A DNA stretch of 64,000 nt from Xylogone sp. PMI_703 (taxonomy: Eukaryota; Ascomycota; Leotiomycetes). Numbering within the stretch: the first letter of the stretch is position 1; every line of letters starts with the position of its first letter. A program made the translations under genes and the position numbers. The notes under the pieces are model-generated. The model was given only the letters and a program-made list of their open reading frames with translations, was not told the origin of the DNA and made no database searches. Location of the stretch: NCBI GenBank assembly GCA_021399445.1, contig JAJTUQ010000005.1, forward strand, positions 4,402,001-4,466,000, in the 5' to 3' direction. This document shows, piece after piece, positions 45,730 through 58,585 of the stretch.

Positions 45730-48700
45730 GTTGTTTGCGATTTCTGCAGGTCTATCTAAGAGCTGTCAGAAAGGGTACTGGAAGACAAAAAAGTTCTAGG
45801 ATTGGAATCAGGAAATATTTGATTACGGAAAAGGTGATCAGAAAGCAAAAGACTGAGCGCGAGAGAGACTATCACGTGCAAAGACCTTGATATACAACTC
45901 ACTTAATGGGAAAATCAAACCCACAGCAAATCCGTTTCTCTCTTCTTTCGTCCCTTCCTAGCTTCTATATTCTTCGTTGTTGATTTTCTCTCCCGTGCCT
46001 GAACCGAATTATCTCTATACCGTACTCGAGCCTCGAAATCCAGCTAGATATAACTTGGTCGTCCGCGTATATATAAAACCCTTGAAGGTACAAAAGTATA
46101 ATAACAAGCTTAAGCTCCCGACATAACACAAGCTCGCACAAAGTGGTGTTTCTCAGCAGCGGTCGTTAACCAACAGGGACGTATCTCCTTCTCCTTCCTT
46201 TAAGCGCTGGGAGAGATGGGGTATGACAGCAGGTAATAGTTGCAAGGACTCGAAAATAAAATTTGGTCCCGTGTACTGCGTTGGGTATCAGCGCCTTGTG
46301 TCGCTATGTATATTTTTGTGTGTATATGTGTGTGTGTGGTGGCACAGCGTCAATCGTCAGTGACCGGTCCGGTGCGCAAAGATGTGTTACACCGAGGCAA
46401 GGTCCTAAGGAGGTCGCGAATCCCAGAAGTATTATATACCCTCTTTCTTTCCCTTTCTTTCTTTCTTTGTATAATTCCTTATTCCGTAACAAAGGCCACA
46501 AAAGTATGTAATCCACACCCCAGCACGTGAGAAAAAGACTATTAATATATGGATTATATATAAAAAAGGAAGAAAAGTAAAAGAGGTAAGGTGTAGGAGG
46601 GGATGGATGATGGGTTGGACAAAGGGCCCCTTACATATGTCCCGTGGATCTGAGGTAAGGTGAGGTGAGGGGGAGGGGAGGTGTAGGCAAGGTTGACGAC
46701 GCGCCCGGGGATATATCTCGAAGAGCAAGCAGGTCGTGGAGGGAAGGAGAAGGGAGCTTCCGAACTTATCTTTGAAATTGTTTAAAGCGTGAGAGTGAGA
46801 GAGGGAGCATCCCAGGCGGGACTGGCGGGCGTGCGCCGGGGTGTCATTGCAGCCGCCACCACCAAAAGAACAACCCCCCCTTCCCCCCTCTCCCGCCATG
46901 GGTTGATTTACGGTATTACCGTCCAGGCTTATTATGTTTTTCGCATTGTAGGGAGAGAAGCGGACAGGGAACCCGTCCTCCATACCCATTTCTTTTCCTG
47001 GCCTGCATGGCCCCTGTCTCCCCTCTTGGGGACCCAGACTGGCGGGAATTGGGTACTGGAAAGCGTTGCAATCTCGGGTTCTCGAGCTGTTGCGCTGAAG
47101 AGGTGAGGCCGAGGGATCATCTGGGATCTTCGTGGTTGGTGGTAGTACATTATGGTACGGTACGGTGCTGTAGTGTTTCTGTACGACAGTGTCTTTGGCA
47201 CACGTGCAGTTGCGGTTACAGTTGCAGTCTACAGTTACCATGGATGCTGCCCTCGGTGGAGAAGACAGAGAGGAAAAGTGTGTAGAGCATTGTAGTAGTT
47301 TGCATTTGTTGGATCCAGGGGAGAATCATACGCTACCATGGGCTGTCGTTTGTTGCTGCTGCTTGTTGGTGTTGGTGTTGGCCCTGTTCAATGTCCATTG
47401 TCCAATTTCTTCCAGTGTTCTGCTGTGTTGGATTACAGACAGCTTACCGATACAGATACAACTGCATATCCATATCCGTATCCATATCCATTATCCAGCG
47501 CCCTGGGATCGCCTGCTTCGATGGTGGCTGCACCTGGCGCACCACTGCGACCACCCAGCGTCATACCATCCTACAGTTCCTCTTCGGTATGTACTGTACT
47601 TCACCGGTGTCTATCGCGCATTCCTTTCAGACGGCCGCTCACGCCAAAGAAAAAGAAAAGGCAAAGCAAAAGTTATCGGACGGGTCGCATCATATTGCCA
47701 ACTGGTGCTCGCACTCGATGTCCAATCCTGTTGATAAACATGGGAGATGGGCATTTTCCTCTTCCCCCTATTTCAGCCCCCGGTCCTTATCTCTCCCTCT
47801 CGGCAGATTGGTAACGTCAGCGTGGTAGGAGGGTAAGCTCGTACCGCACTGTAAAAGCTTCCAGTTGCTACAGTACGGCAGCGTACTCGTAAGTGTTTAT
47901 TGGTCTAGGCCCGGGGAGAAGAGAACCCCTTCCACGAGCATCATAGAGTACTACAGCAGTAGGCAATTACGGTACTTTACAGTGCAGTACAGTACAATCC
48001 TCACAGACGTCTTCCCCATGTGCAGCCGATAAACCACCAAGCAACAGCTCATGGATTGGCCAATCAGGCAGCTCTGATGCGGTGGGCAATCCAGCTGCCG
48101 AAAAGGGAGTTGGGCATTGCGTACGACGCTCTGATACGTCCCCACAAGGGTCGAGGATGATTTAGCGGCTTTGGCCCATGCTCCAGACCAATCAACACGG
48201 TGCAGACCCCAGCCATTGCTGTCTTTTGCTGTGGATCCGGGGAGACTCGACTAGCGGCGGCATCCACGGAAGCAGGGGCCTGGCGTGCTGGCCTGGTGGG
48301 ATTGTCCTTCCCACGATGACCCACGCAAACGGTGTGAGCTGGGGAGGGGGCAGAAACGGGATGGATCTCATGGCCTGTTTCGGCTTGGTGCAGAACTGTA
48401 GCATCCCTGCCCCGTCAGCGTGGGCGCTTTCCCTGCAACTCGCCATGCCTGGCGACGTGCAGCTGGGAGATGGGAGAGAGTAAGTACCTCGGAGGAATAA
48501 GATGATGATACGCTTCACGTGTTTGTAGGTCCCTGGGAATAACAGAGCTCTGCTCGGAAATTGGGTTTCATGTTGAGCGAAAAATGTACGGATGGTAAGT
48601 TATCTGCTGCGATGTGTTACTGTACGCGGAAACAGCTCTTATCGCAGCTGAAGCACGCTTTCCTTATCAGCAGCTGGTGGATCTCGACGGACCCGTACAC

Positions 48701-50832
48701 TACTGCCTGGGCGTGAGCTTTTGCGCTTCTTTTAAAGCTTTCCCCTCTGCCAAGCGGCCCCAGATAAAAGATTATTTGGTCCGCCTTGTCCAGACAGGGC
48801 ACAATGTTCCTGAGTCCTCTCCTATCAAGCCTATCTGTGGAGCTACGCGTGATCCTGTATCTGGGTATTTCCAAGCTCTGAAAACAAATTTAGTTCGTGA
48901 TAATTAGTAAACGTAATATAAGCCTATCGGAGGTATCCATAATGTCATTGTCCAAGACATGTTGATTGCCATGGTTTCGCCTCTAATTTGTGTGTATCTT
49001 GTTATTTTGTGCTGCTGGACTCGTCGACCCAAAGAGGTGATCTAAGGGGAAACCCCATTGATATTCCCGAAACTCGGCTTCGTGGGATCGCCACCAGAAT
49101 CCAGGACTGCGCTTCCCTTTTCTACCTAGAACCCGCTTGGGAGCTGCCTTGTTGCTCTCGTGCCGCAAAACCTAATCTTGGAGCTGGACTTTGATGGCGT
49201 AGGAGGTTCATGCACCCCAGATTCTGCAGCTCTCGAAAGTGTCAGACTGATGACGGGCAGCACCATGCCTCCTTCCCAGGGCTGCATACCAAACCTGCCG
49301 TGGTATATTTGGGGTGTACGGTACATGGAGCACGCACACCGGAGCAAATGGTTCTGCTACATGTATGAACCGTGCCGCCATGTGGCATGATGCCATTCTC
49401 CGCAGCGTACGGTACTTGTACAGTACCAGTGCTGTATTCCAAGGCCATGTGGCTTTTGGCGCAAGGGGGAACCAGAACCAAGAGTGATCGTACCGCAGAA
49501 TAAAGAAGTTAATGTGGACACACAGGTCACTTCACGTCCCAAGCTCCAGGGTGTCAGAAATACCGTATTTGTGCTGTATCGCAGTGTAGCATGCGCAGAC
49601 AAACTGTGCGCCTCGTTGTAAGGTCGACATGCTGCTCATGCCAGGTCCTTCAAGTTCTTCGCTCTAAATATTTACTGTGTATGCCCAGCTTTTTTGTAGG
49701 GCAGTACTTGTATCGATTATCCAAGGCAGCCCGATTACTGTATAGTCCCCTCATGTCTCTGTTGTCGATACCAGAAGAATAATCATCTTCGAAAACTCAC
49801 AATCCAACTCGAGACACTGAAGGCACTACACCCAGATCAGCAGCTCTCTGGACCATACTCGAGCATCAAGCACCGCTGCTTGCAGAGCCAAGGCCAGGTC
49901 AGACCAGAAAGAGGTAAAAATGAGGCATCCAGACGTCCAGGAAATCACCGCTGCGTAATATGTAATCTCAATGGCCCGCCGTCCACGCCTTGGACTATAA
50001 AGGGCTGTTGTCGCGCCCACCAGAGAGAGACGACTCAACTCTGGTCCACCGCCTAAATAAAAGATGCGAGAGTCTCCATCCACGACGCCAGCGGGCTAAC
50101 CCGCAAAAGGAAGCACGGACGGGTTGACAGGCGCCAGGCCCGATGAAGTTTAGACGGTATATACCCACTCCGGTTTAGCGCTATCGACTGTGCCTGAGAT
50201 TGGGGCGATAGGACCCGTCTGAAGCAGTTTATCTCTCGCCGTCGCTGCTCTCTCTCCATCATGGTGCATGAACGGAAGCTGTTGCTGTGCGTCCCCATCG
50301 CCAGCTGCGGCTAACTGGACAGGAATGGCAGATATGGCGGCCCCTTCTCTCCGGCTGGAAGGCCAATTTCGCTGTTACAATAGCATTTTGTAATGGATAT
50401 TACTCTCGCTGTTGCTTCCTTCAGTTATTCGATGGATTAGGTGTCTCGGCCGCCCACAATCAGTTAGGTTTCAGCACGACATCGTAGCAGCGCTGTCGCT
50501 GAGGTTTGGTTTCATCTGGATCTGGTAAGCCGGCTGGACAAGGGCAGAGAGCAAGCCCTCCAAATATGGGAGCTTCATCCGAGCTCCGACAGCTTCACCC
50601 CTCTCTTCTACCTTTCCATTTCCTTCTTACTTCCTTCTCTTTCTATCTTGCATCATCTCTCTCCACCTCCTCTGATATATCATTCATCTATCAACCCTTC
50701 TCCAATTGAATGGGGTCTTATTTCTCTCACCCTTAGCACGGTTCTTTTCTTTCTCCACGGGCATTGGGTGTAAACCCCAGTGTCCAGCCTTCAACCTCCA
50801 CCCTTCCTCCTACTTCCATATTATCCGCCGCC
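45730..50832. other. 5.1-kb divergent intergenic region between two transporter genes
   Basis: Upstream space of the choline/amino-acid permease (-) and the ammonium transporter (+). It holds a TGTGTGTGTG run near 46320-46337 and many GTAC-containing motifs such as GGTACGGTACGG (47154), GCAGTACAGTAC (47984) and GCGTACGGTACTTGTACAGTACC (49405-49427). Long frames such as 46432-47241 and 47189-47734 cross-overlap with others and show no domain. I see no gene. Pyrimidine-rich leader sequence precedes the ammonium transporter. Confidence 0.5.
46320..46337. repeat. TG-rich microsatellite
   Basis: Tandem TG dinucleotides with one interruption in the permease upstream region. Confidence 0.7.
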
Positions 50833-52435
50833 ATGTCTTCCTCTTCAGCCGCCATCGCTGCCGTCACCTCGGCCTGGGAATCCTGCTCCCTCACCGACAC
50901 CCTCTTCATCCTCGTCTGCACCGCCTTCTGCTGGCCCATCATTCCTGCTGTTGGTATTGCCTACACCGGCTATTCCCATCCGCGCAATGGTTTGGCTGCC
51001 TTTATGCCCTCTATCCTGACCGTTGCCTGCTGCAGCATCCAGTGGTGGATCGTGGGTTATTCTTTGGCATACGGAGAGGGTAGCGGCGTTATCGGCGATC
51101 TCAAATATGCGTTTCATCGTGGGGTCCTGAGCGAACCTGTTGGCACTATCCCGGCCGTGTTGTTCAGTGAGTTCCAGTTGGTCTTTGAGGCGACAGTTTG
51201 TGCCATTGCCGTAGGCGGGTTCTGTGAGCGTGGTCGGATTGTCGCTGTGATACCATTCATCTTTGTAAGTTATATGCCTCCTACTCCTTGTCACGTAAAT
51301 AGGGTCCCTCTTCATCGCCGATGAATACTCGTCGTCCTAGTTTCCAAACCTAACATGCCCTGTTTGTACTAGCTTTGGTCAACTTTCATCTACTGCCCTC
51401 TCGCCCACATGGTCTGGTCGGGGACAGGCTTCCTTGCGAACCTTGGCGTTCTCGACTTCGCTGGAGGTACCCCGGTGCACATTTGTAGCGGCGCAACTGC
51501 AACTGCAATCTCGATATACCTCTCCTACCCACTTATGCGCTCGAAGAGATCTTCCGTTCGTACGCCGTCGCATTTGAAATTGCACAAGCCCGGAAGCTCC
51601 TACTCTCAGTTACTTGCCATGATGACCATTTGGGGTTCATGGCTCGCCTTCGACGCCGGAACGACCCTCTCCCTAAACTTCAAGTCAGTCATGGCATTGT
51701 GCGTGACGAACCTCTGCGCCAGCGCTGGGGCCGTTACCTGGGCTTGTATCACCTATTATGAGACTGGTCGCTGGTCTCTCGACAGCACGTTCATGGGCGC
51801 TATTGCCGGCTTGGTGCTCATCACTCCTTCGGCGGGCTTCATCGACCTAACAACCGCTTTCTTCTTTGGTGTTGCCGGCGCATTCGTCTGCCGCCAGGCA
51901 TTGCGCATCAAGTTCACTGAAACCGCCCGTCGACTGAAGTGGGTAGATAACGGTGACACGTTTGCCACGCACTGCATTGGCGGCTTCATGGGCACAATTG
52001 CGACAGGTCTATTTGCGAGAAAGGAGGTAGCTGGATATGATGGCGTTACTGATATCAAGGGCGGCGCTGTATTTGATGGAAACTGGGGTCAGATATGGAT
52101 TCAAATCGTTGAGGCACTGATTGGATTCACCTGGACTTTTGTTGTCACTTATCTAATCATGATTTTGATTGATAGCATTCCTGGGTTTGAGGTATTGTCC
52201 GAGGATGAGTAAGTTGACTCTGTTTTTCTTCCGTATCTCTTTTGAGATAATCTATTCATATCATTAGTACCTTTCAAGTCGAAAGGACAAAGTAAGACAA
52301 GCTAACCTATTTTCAAACAGTGATATCGCAGCTGGAATGGATGCCGCACAATGTGAAGAGACACTGACCGAGGTTCCCTATGCTGACGACGAATATCACC
52401 CCTTCTCCAACGGCGAGTGGATATCAGACCACTAA
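50833..52435 (+). CDS. Divergent Amt/Mep-family ammonium transporter, 460 aa
   Basis: Three exons: 50833-51264, 51373-52208 and 52321-52435; the last exon completes a hydrophilic tail ending EWISDH. About eleven hydrophobic helices are visible. The twin pore histidines of the Amt/Mep family are kept: H180 in FAGGTPVHICSG and H344 in DTFATHCIGGFMGTIATG. The first helix region (LFILVCTAFCWPIIPAVGIAYTGYS) and the FSEFQLVFEATVCAIAVGGFCER segment align with the usual AMT order (FqlmFaaitpalisGa.aeR), but much of the sequence is unlike MeaA/MepA or yeast Mep proteins. It should carry ammonium across the plasma membrane for nitrogen uptake or sensing. The C-terminal tail is acidic and short. ATG chosen in the context CCGCCATGTCT; the frame extends upstream without another ATG. 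Confidence 0.88.
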
Positions 52436-53887
52436 ATCGACTAAACCGCCCCATGTTTTATTTCCTGTAAGGGGACGGCCGAGCCTGTATGATTTATGAA
52501 ACGTTATTTTGCTCCCTTTCGCCCGCCATTAGGCATATCCTGTATACTTCGAAACGATAGACTTACTCTTTGCGTTAGATTCTTGTTTTGTTTTCTTATT
52601 TTCCTGGGGGTTTCGCGGCTGGTTGGATTATCTGGATTCTCCTGCAGCTTTCCATGTTTCTCTGCAGCCTTTTCATTAGCTCATCTTTACTCCTTATCTT
52701 TTCTTTCTCCATTTTGTTAAGGAGCAAGGGAAGCTGCACGAGAGAGAAAGAAGATAACTTAGGATCGACGACAGCACCCCTACCTTAACCCCTCCCCCTT
52801 TTCTCCATGCGCCTTATTATAGTCCAGGATCGGAGAATATACGAACAAGGATTAGGGTTGAAGATAAAGGGGTGTGGAGGAGGGGGAAATGCGGTCATAC
52901 GGCAAAAGTAAGAAGCTGGGGTGATAAGACGAGTCCGTCTAATTGCGCGGTGAAAAGAGGGGCACGGGACGGAGTCGCCGTGAAGTAATGACGCAAAGCG
53001 CCAGAAAAAGGGTCCATGATTATGCCGGAGCTGGGATGGGATGAGATGAAATGAGGAATAATAGAGGAATCTGTAGGAGAACAAAAGGAACGGAAACGCT
53101 GGAAGGAGCACCTGAAACCAAAGATATGATCAGGGGAATGGGAAGAATGACATATCTTGATCATGGGACAGTGAAAATTATTCTCATAAATGCATGGTAT
53201 ATGTTGAGATATTTCATTCCCGAAAGGCTCTCGGGTCGAAGGCCGATTGGTCCTTTTCCTCCTCCTATCCCGTTCTGTAGGTCTAATTCAAATAAACCAA
53301 TAGAGTTTGATAAACCAAGAAAGATATCATCAAAAACCAGAAAAAGGACTCGCTATGCTTCCTGAAAATGACTCAACGGAGAGAAAACCGAAGTAAAGAC
53401 CTAGAAAGGGCCGAGAGTCCTGATTGGTAGATCTCCCTAGTATAGGAGTAGATGTGTATAGGATATATAGATAATCCGCCTCCAATAGGAGCTCTCCCCT
53501 TTTTGTAAAAGCAACCCAAAAATGACAGACCCCGCCAAAAAAAAATGACGCCAATTCGACCTTGACGCCAATGTAACCGTGTGTTACCCCGCTTTCCCCT
53601 TTCTCTCCTCTTTTCGGGATATCTCGATTCTACAAAGATGTCCGCTTCCGAGCATAACATTTCAGTTAAAACCCACCTCCTTCCATTTTCAGACACCATA
53701 GGTATAACGTAAAACTGAGGCGCCAATAAGCAAAACCAAGTAAAAAAGACATGACAAAGACTGAGTAGTAGTAGTGGAAAGATAGGGCGTGGATCGTATA
53801 TTCCGCCCGTTATCAAGGAATATATCCATCCTTAGACCAGTAGACCCATTTTCGGTTCTCGACTCCCCCCACTGTAATAATGGGGAT
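52436..53887. other. Convergent intergenic region
   Basis: 3' flanks of the ammonium transporter (+) and the Zn2Cys6 regulator (-). Pyrimidine-rich near 52.6 kb and purine-rich beyond 52.8 kb. Open frames (for example 53373-53816) have no domain. No RNA gene or repeat recognised. Confidence 0.5.
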
Positions 53888-55243
53888 CTAGAACAAACAG
53901 GTGACGCTCGCGACCTCGGCAAACAAGTCCCACCAGTTTAACTCCAGCGTCTCGGGATTACGATCTAGCTTCGTCCATAGGCGTTCCAGGAACTCCTTGA
54001 GTGACCGTAGGCTCTCAAAGCTCAGGAAGCTCGCCGTCTGTGCCAGACTTTTCTGGATAACACGGCGCTGACTGTCGAGTAGACAGTGTGCCCCCACAAT
54101 GAGCAGTGGAAAGAGGATGCAGTGGTGATGCTTAACGGATAAGGCGGGGTCAGCAATGACGTCGATACAGCTGCTGATGGACTGCTGCACAAGTAGATGG
54201 CCTATAGGTAGACGGCTAAGGGCTCGGTAGAGGTAGATAGATGCTGAAAAGCGGTAGACGGAGCAGAAGGCGCTCCAGCTTGCCGTCTCAGGGTCGTCTC
54301 CATTGGGGATCTCTGCACGGCGATGAGCTTGTTGTTCCAGAGCCATCTGGATACTTAGCAGAGTGCCAATCGCAATGGTACTCCGGTTATGTAAGGTCTC
54401 GTGGCCTAGGTTCGCCAGCTGGGCGAAGATGGCCATCGTCTCGAGGTAATCGTCGTCTGAGGCGACGTTGCCCCACCATGAATCTCGGTTGCCCAGTTCC
54501 GCCCAGGATGAAGGCTCGAAGAAAGGTCGGTCACCGATGAGCACCGCATGTGTGAGATCCATCGTAGCGAAGATGGACAGGAAGAGCACGGGTAAATCAT
54601 ATTTGCTCGATAAGATCTCTTGCACTCCGCCCCACTGACTGAGTATAGCCTTCCCACCGAGTAGATGGTGGTGAGTCGGTGTCTCTTTCGTGCTCGGTTC
54701 TATGATACCGTCGAGGATGCACAGCAACACGTTGGCGAGGAAGAGGGAGTTGTTCACCTCGGTGGATTTGTGAGCCTCAACCAGATTCTTTCTGAACATC
54801 TTGATCGCACCATTGCGGTCTTGAAGCTTCGATAGGGCTGTGGATGGGTCGAGAGCCGCGGTATTTCGGTAGGACTGGTGTGCATTGGCGACGGCGACGA
54901 CGGAATGCAGCAGGATGGGATCTCGAGACAGATTCTCCAGATCCACACGCAGGACGTTGTTGGAGATGGTGAACCGGGGGAGGACTTCGGCTTCGAAATA
55001 TAGCATGTACTGATCTCGGTTCTTCTGCAGCGTCGGAGGTTTATATAACGGTATCTTCTTCCCAGCTAGGCGTCCTCGCGAGGCAACGCAGTCGGTCCAA
55101 CGCAGGCGCACCTTGCCATAATCGCACTGTCGTCCGGCCGTCGCGCACTTATCGCAGGTGGGCGTGTTGAGGTCGCAGATGACTCGGCGTTCCTTGCAGC
55201 CCCAGCAGGACCCTTCGACCGTCCGTATTCGTGGTTTCGGCAT
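53888..55243 (-). CDS. Zn2Cys6 fungal transcription factor, 451 aa
   Basis: Single exon on the minus strand. The binuclear zinc cluster near the N-terminus has six cysteines at 13, 16, 23, 30, 33 and 40, i.e. CX2CX6CX6CX2CX6C, within GSCWGCKERRVICD and CDKCATAGRQC. Basic residues KERR give DNA contacts. The rest (about 85-450) is the helical regulatory region of the Fungal_trans_2 type, with YFEAEVLPRF, LSRDPILLHSVVAVANAH and HHLLGGKAIL, which are recurrent in that family. It acts in the nucleus as a homodimer on CGG half-sites. Targets are unknown; the nearest gene that shares its 3' side is the ammonium transporter, which is not evidence for regulation. The start ATG is the first in frame. 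It has 3.3 kb of gene-free DNA upstream. Confidence 0.93.
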   Translation of the reverse strand: MPKPRIRTVEGSCWGCKERRVICDLNTPTCDKCATAGRQCDYGKVRLRWTDCVASRGRLAGKKIPLYKPPTLQKNRDQYMLYFEAEVLPRFTISNNVLRVDLENLSRDPILLHSVVAVANAHQSYRNTAALDPSTALSKLQDRNGAIKMFRKNLVEAHKSTEVNNSLFLANVLLCILDGIIEPSTKETPTHHHLLGGKAILSQWGGVQEILSSKYDLPVLFLSIFATMDLTHAVLIGDRPFFEPSSWAELGNRDSWWGNVASDDDYLETMAIFAQLANLGHETLHNRSTIAIGTLLSIQMALEQQAHRRAEIPNGDDPETASWSAFCSVYRFSASIYLYRALSRLPIGHLLVQQSISSCIDVIADPALSVKHHHCILFPLLIVGAHCLLDSQRRVIQKSLAQTASFLSFESLRSLKEFLERLWTKLDRNPETLELNWWDLFAEVASVTCLF

Positions 55244-58200
55244 GGCGGGATGCGCTATTACATGATCTGTACGGGGACATATGGGAAACTGCTTGGTCTG
55301 GCAGGTATCACTGAAAAGATGTCGAGGTTGGACGGGGGCAGGAGGAGTAGAAAAAGAGCAGGAGGGTATGGAGAGGCGGAATGGATTGCTGCACGACGTT
55401 TCGCAGAGGCGGAATTGATCCAGTGCACCTGTACCCGTAGCTGTGGTGGACGACCCCCTTTCCTTATCGCAGGTGGCTTGCTGCCTCCGAGATAAACAAC
55501 CCCCGCAAACTCGGTAACGACCGACTGGCGATCACGTGTGGGTTGGATAAAACATCTACAGCACGCGAGAAAAAGCAAGGTTGCAGCGTCGCATTGTCCA
55601 GAGAGCTGGCTCGCTGGCAGCTTTCTCTCGGCGTGTGAGACTTTCGCGGGATGAAAGGACAAGAATGGAGGGGTTCGGGCCAGAGCTCTCTCTCTATCGG
55701 AGGGGGCCCTTTCAGAGGGTCTCAGACGCCGCTCCTCCGTCCAGGGCTCTGTTTGTTGCCGTGATCCCCCAAAGGCCCCGACGCACGCTGTCGTTGCCCT
55801 TCCAGGTTACATGCAGCTACGAGCGGGTTTCAGGGGGTCCGGTATGGGCGCAGGGTGGTCAGAAAATCGAGAAAGCAGCCTGGCAGCGTGCACGTTTTCA
55901 GCACGGTGAGACGTCAAATGCTTATTCCTGCAGGCTGGGGATCTCGCTGAAATGCTCGGATTCGCAGCCCCCAGAAGCTGATCGGCCACTAGAAGAGTCG
56001 GGAGGAGTTCTTTGTGTTTTCGAGAACACGGTATGAGTCGCGGACTCCGCCAAGCCGGACTGGCCTTCAGATGCGTGCCGTGGCCCATCGCGCCCATCTA
56101 GATCTGGGGCACACTCTACTTGCTGCACAGGACTGAGTAGTTCGCGCGTGCGAAACCGAGCATCTGGGCGGGTAATTACGATGTAGCCCACCAAGCCCAC
56201 CTGGCACCGTGGTAGTAGTGAGCGGTACTTGTTGTCTACCGTCTGACGTGGGGGAACTGGGTCTAGGTTACAGTACCGTAGAACCGCAGCACAGTCTGCA
56301 GATAATTAGCAGGTGGATGGCTGGATGAACGGATAAAATGAGTGGATGATCGATGATGATACTGTTGCAGTCTGGCCGTGAGATTTCCCCAAGACCTTGC
56401 CAATCGCTACAGAATTCGGCGCCAACTGCATATTCTTCTTCCTCCCTCCTCGCCCAGGATATCCCCAACGCGCATGCTTTCTTTTACTGAGTTGCCTTTC
56501 CTGGCCGTATATCGGCGAGTTTCGCCAACACGTGGGTTTCCTGGGCCTGTTTCGCCCGGCGACCATGCGAGGCATTATCCTCGTGGTTGAAAGACCGGCG
56601 TGTGCTGTGGTGTTGTTCTCGACGGTTCTGCTCAGCTTCGCCGGCTTCTATTCGCCCTGGCGTATGTCTCTCCGACACAGCGGTCCAGGGCCTCCCTTGA
56701 TGAGGACCTTCGGGGCTTCCGGCTCTCGAGCCTCAAAACGGGATGAGGAACAGCAGGCGCAATACAGGTATGCAGTCAGCACCATAACATGACACGGAGG
56801 GCTCTTCCCGTACGCGGCTTCGGGGGAGCGGTGCTGCATGCGTGACATTGGGATTGCTCTACAATCCCCTGGTTCTGACGAGCGGCAGTCTGGAGGGAGG
56901 TTGTTTAATTGAAGATTTATTCTTGTACCGTATGGTACCACCTGCTTCGCAACTAATTGTGCCTGTCTTACGCCATGGTTCCGGGTAGCTGCATGGCGCC
57001 TGTCGAGCCCGCAGCCAGCTTTCAGCAGCGGCAGAACGGGCACCCGTAACGGTTTTCGTCCCGATTCTGCTGCGCTAGAGGACGGTGGGGGACGTGAAAC
57101 TCGTACCCGGAAGTTCGTTGTTCGGGCCATTCGAAGCCAAGATCAGAGCTACTGTACAAGTAGATCGGTTAGGCTGAGAGAGTTAACTGGATTTAGCAGC
57201 TAATGTAATCTTAAAGGTGATTAAAAATCCAGTTAAACATGCATTGCAGGGAACCGTGGACTTACGCGGGAGCAATGATATAAAACTCGGGTAGTCCAAT
57301 GAGAAAGCTGTAGGGGCTTTTCCATAAAGCTTGTGTATTCGGGGTCATCTCTTGACCGAACCCCTCGGGCCCTTGGAATGCCAGTGACGATATTCCGCGC
57401 TCGGCTAGGATTTAGGATTGGAGAATATTGCATCACAGTGGCTGGCAGCTTCCAAGTAGATCTGATGAGTTAGAGGTCAAAAGCGAAACCCAAGGAACAA
57501 GGTCGGAAAAGAGGTGAGGAAGTCGAAGGAACGGCTCTCTTGGTTCGTAGCATAAAACCGCGATACGGGTGTTGAATAGGCCCGAATACCCCGTACACGT
57601 AGCAGAGAGATAGAGAATAGAGAAATCCAACAACGATAACAACAGTCCCCAAGCCGTGAACGTAGCAGTCTTCCCGGTCCTTTGGATCTATGCGTCATAT
57701 GATGGACTCAGACGTGGATATTCAGACAAATCGCAACTTCTAACCCAAACTGTACAAGCCAGGCAACCCTTTGATCGCCTGGAACAACAAGCTTACCGCT
57801 ACCAACAAAAGGAGCTCACTATACTCCTTGGCCTTCACTGCGACATGCAACAAAAAACAAATAAAGAAACACGGTGACCTCCATCTAGCAAACACAAACA
57901 CGAGAACGTCCAACCTGGACTAAGTAGTCCCGTCCAACCCCCTGACTAACGATGTGCAACCACCAGCACCCAACAACGCTAACTTATCTCGCTGAGAAAC
58001 TTGGCATAGACTCCGACGTGCAACAGAAAAAGAGTCATTTCCAGGCTAGTTTCTTAGGAAGCCTAAAGCCTAATCAGGCAATGTTTCATAGGTCGTTGGT
58101 TTTATAGTGAATAACAAATAACGAAGTGTGAAACAAGAGAGTGAGGGAGGGAGCTATTGATGTCATGCCTCATACGAAAGACCTGACCGCTCTTTACCAC

Positions 58201-58585
58201 GTTGAACACTAATGGAAACTCAAGTGTATGATCTTTGTATCATCATCACGGGAAGCATAATAGTATAGTGTGTGTATACAAAGCCGTGGAATAAGTTACA
58301 CTGCAGCCTGTATCTTACCTAGCTCTTTGATAAAGTAACTTATTTAACCTACTACAGTAGAAGAGTGGAAAATACAATCACATATAGACATATCATGAAG
58401 AACAATCAACAATAAGTAGTAAATAATAGTCAATAGGATTGCAAATAGAGATAATCCGCTCCAAGATGTGCACCTCTAAAAGACCTATAAAAATTGTCCC
58501 TACGCTCAATCTCCTTACCTAGTATATAAATATGAGAACGGAAGAACACCACTATAATACACACACTACGCTATTGCATAGTACA
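55244..58585. other. 3.3-kb gene-free region upstream of the Zn2Cys6 gene
   Basis: GC-balanced up to about 57.1 kb and AT-richer after that. It carries TACAGTACCGTA (56269-56280) and the palindrome-like GTACCGTATGGTAC (56925-56938), similar to motifs near 47-49 kb. Short frames on both strands lack domains. No gene, tRNA or tandem array seen. Confidence 0.5.

Noticed and set aside
46432..47241. 269-codon minus-strand open frame in the permease upstream region
   Set aside because: Overlaps other open frames, has low-complexity Pro/Ser composition, no domain, and the region looks regulatory.
47189..47828. Three overlapping plus-strand frames of 145-181 codons
   Set aside because: Mutually overlapping in all three frames with tyrosine/isoleucine repeats from a TATCCA-like tandem; no protein features.
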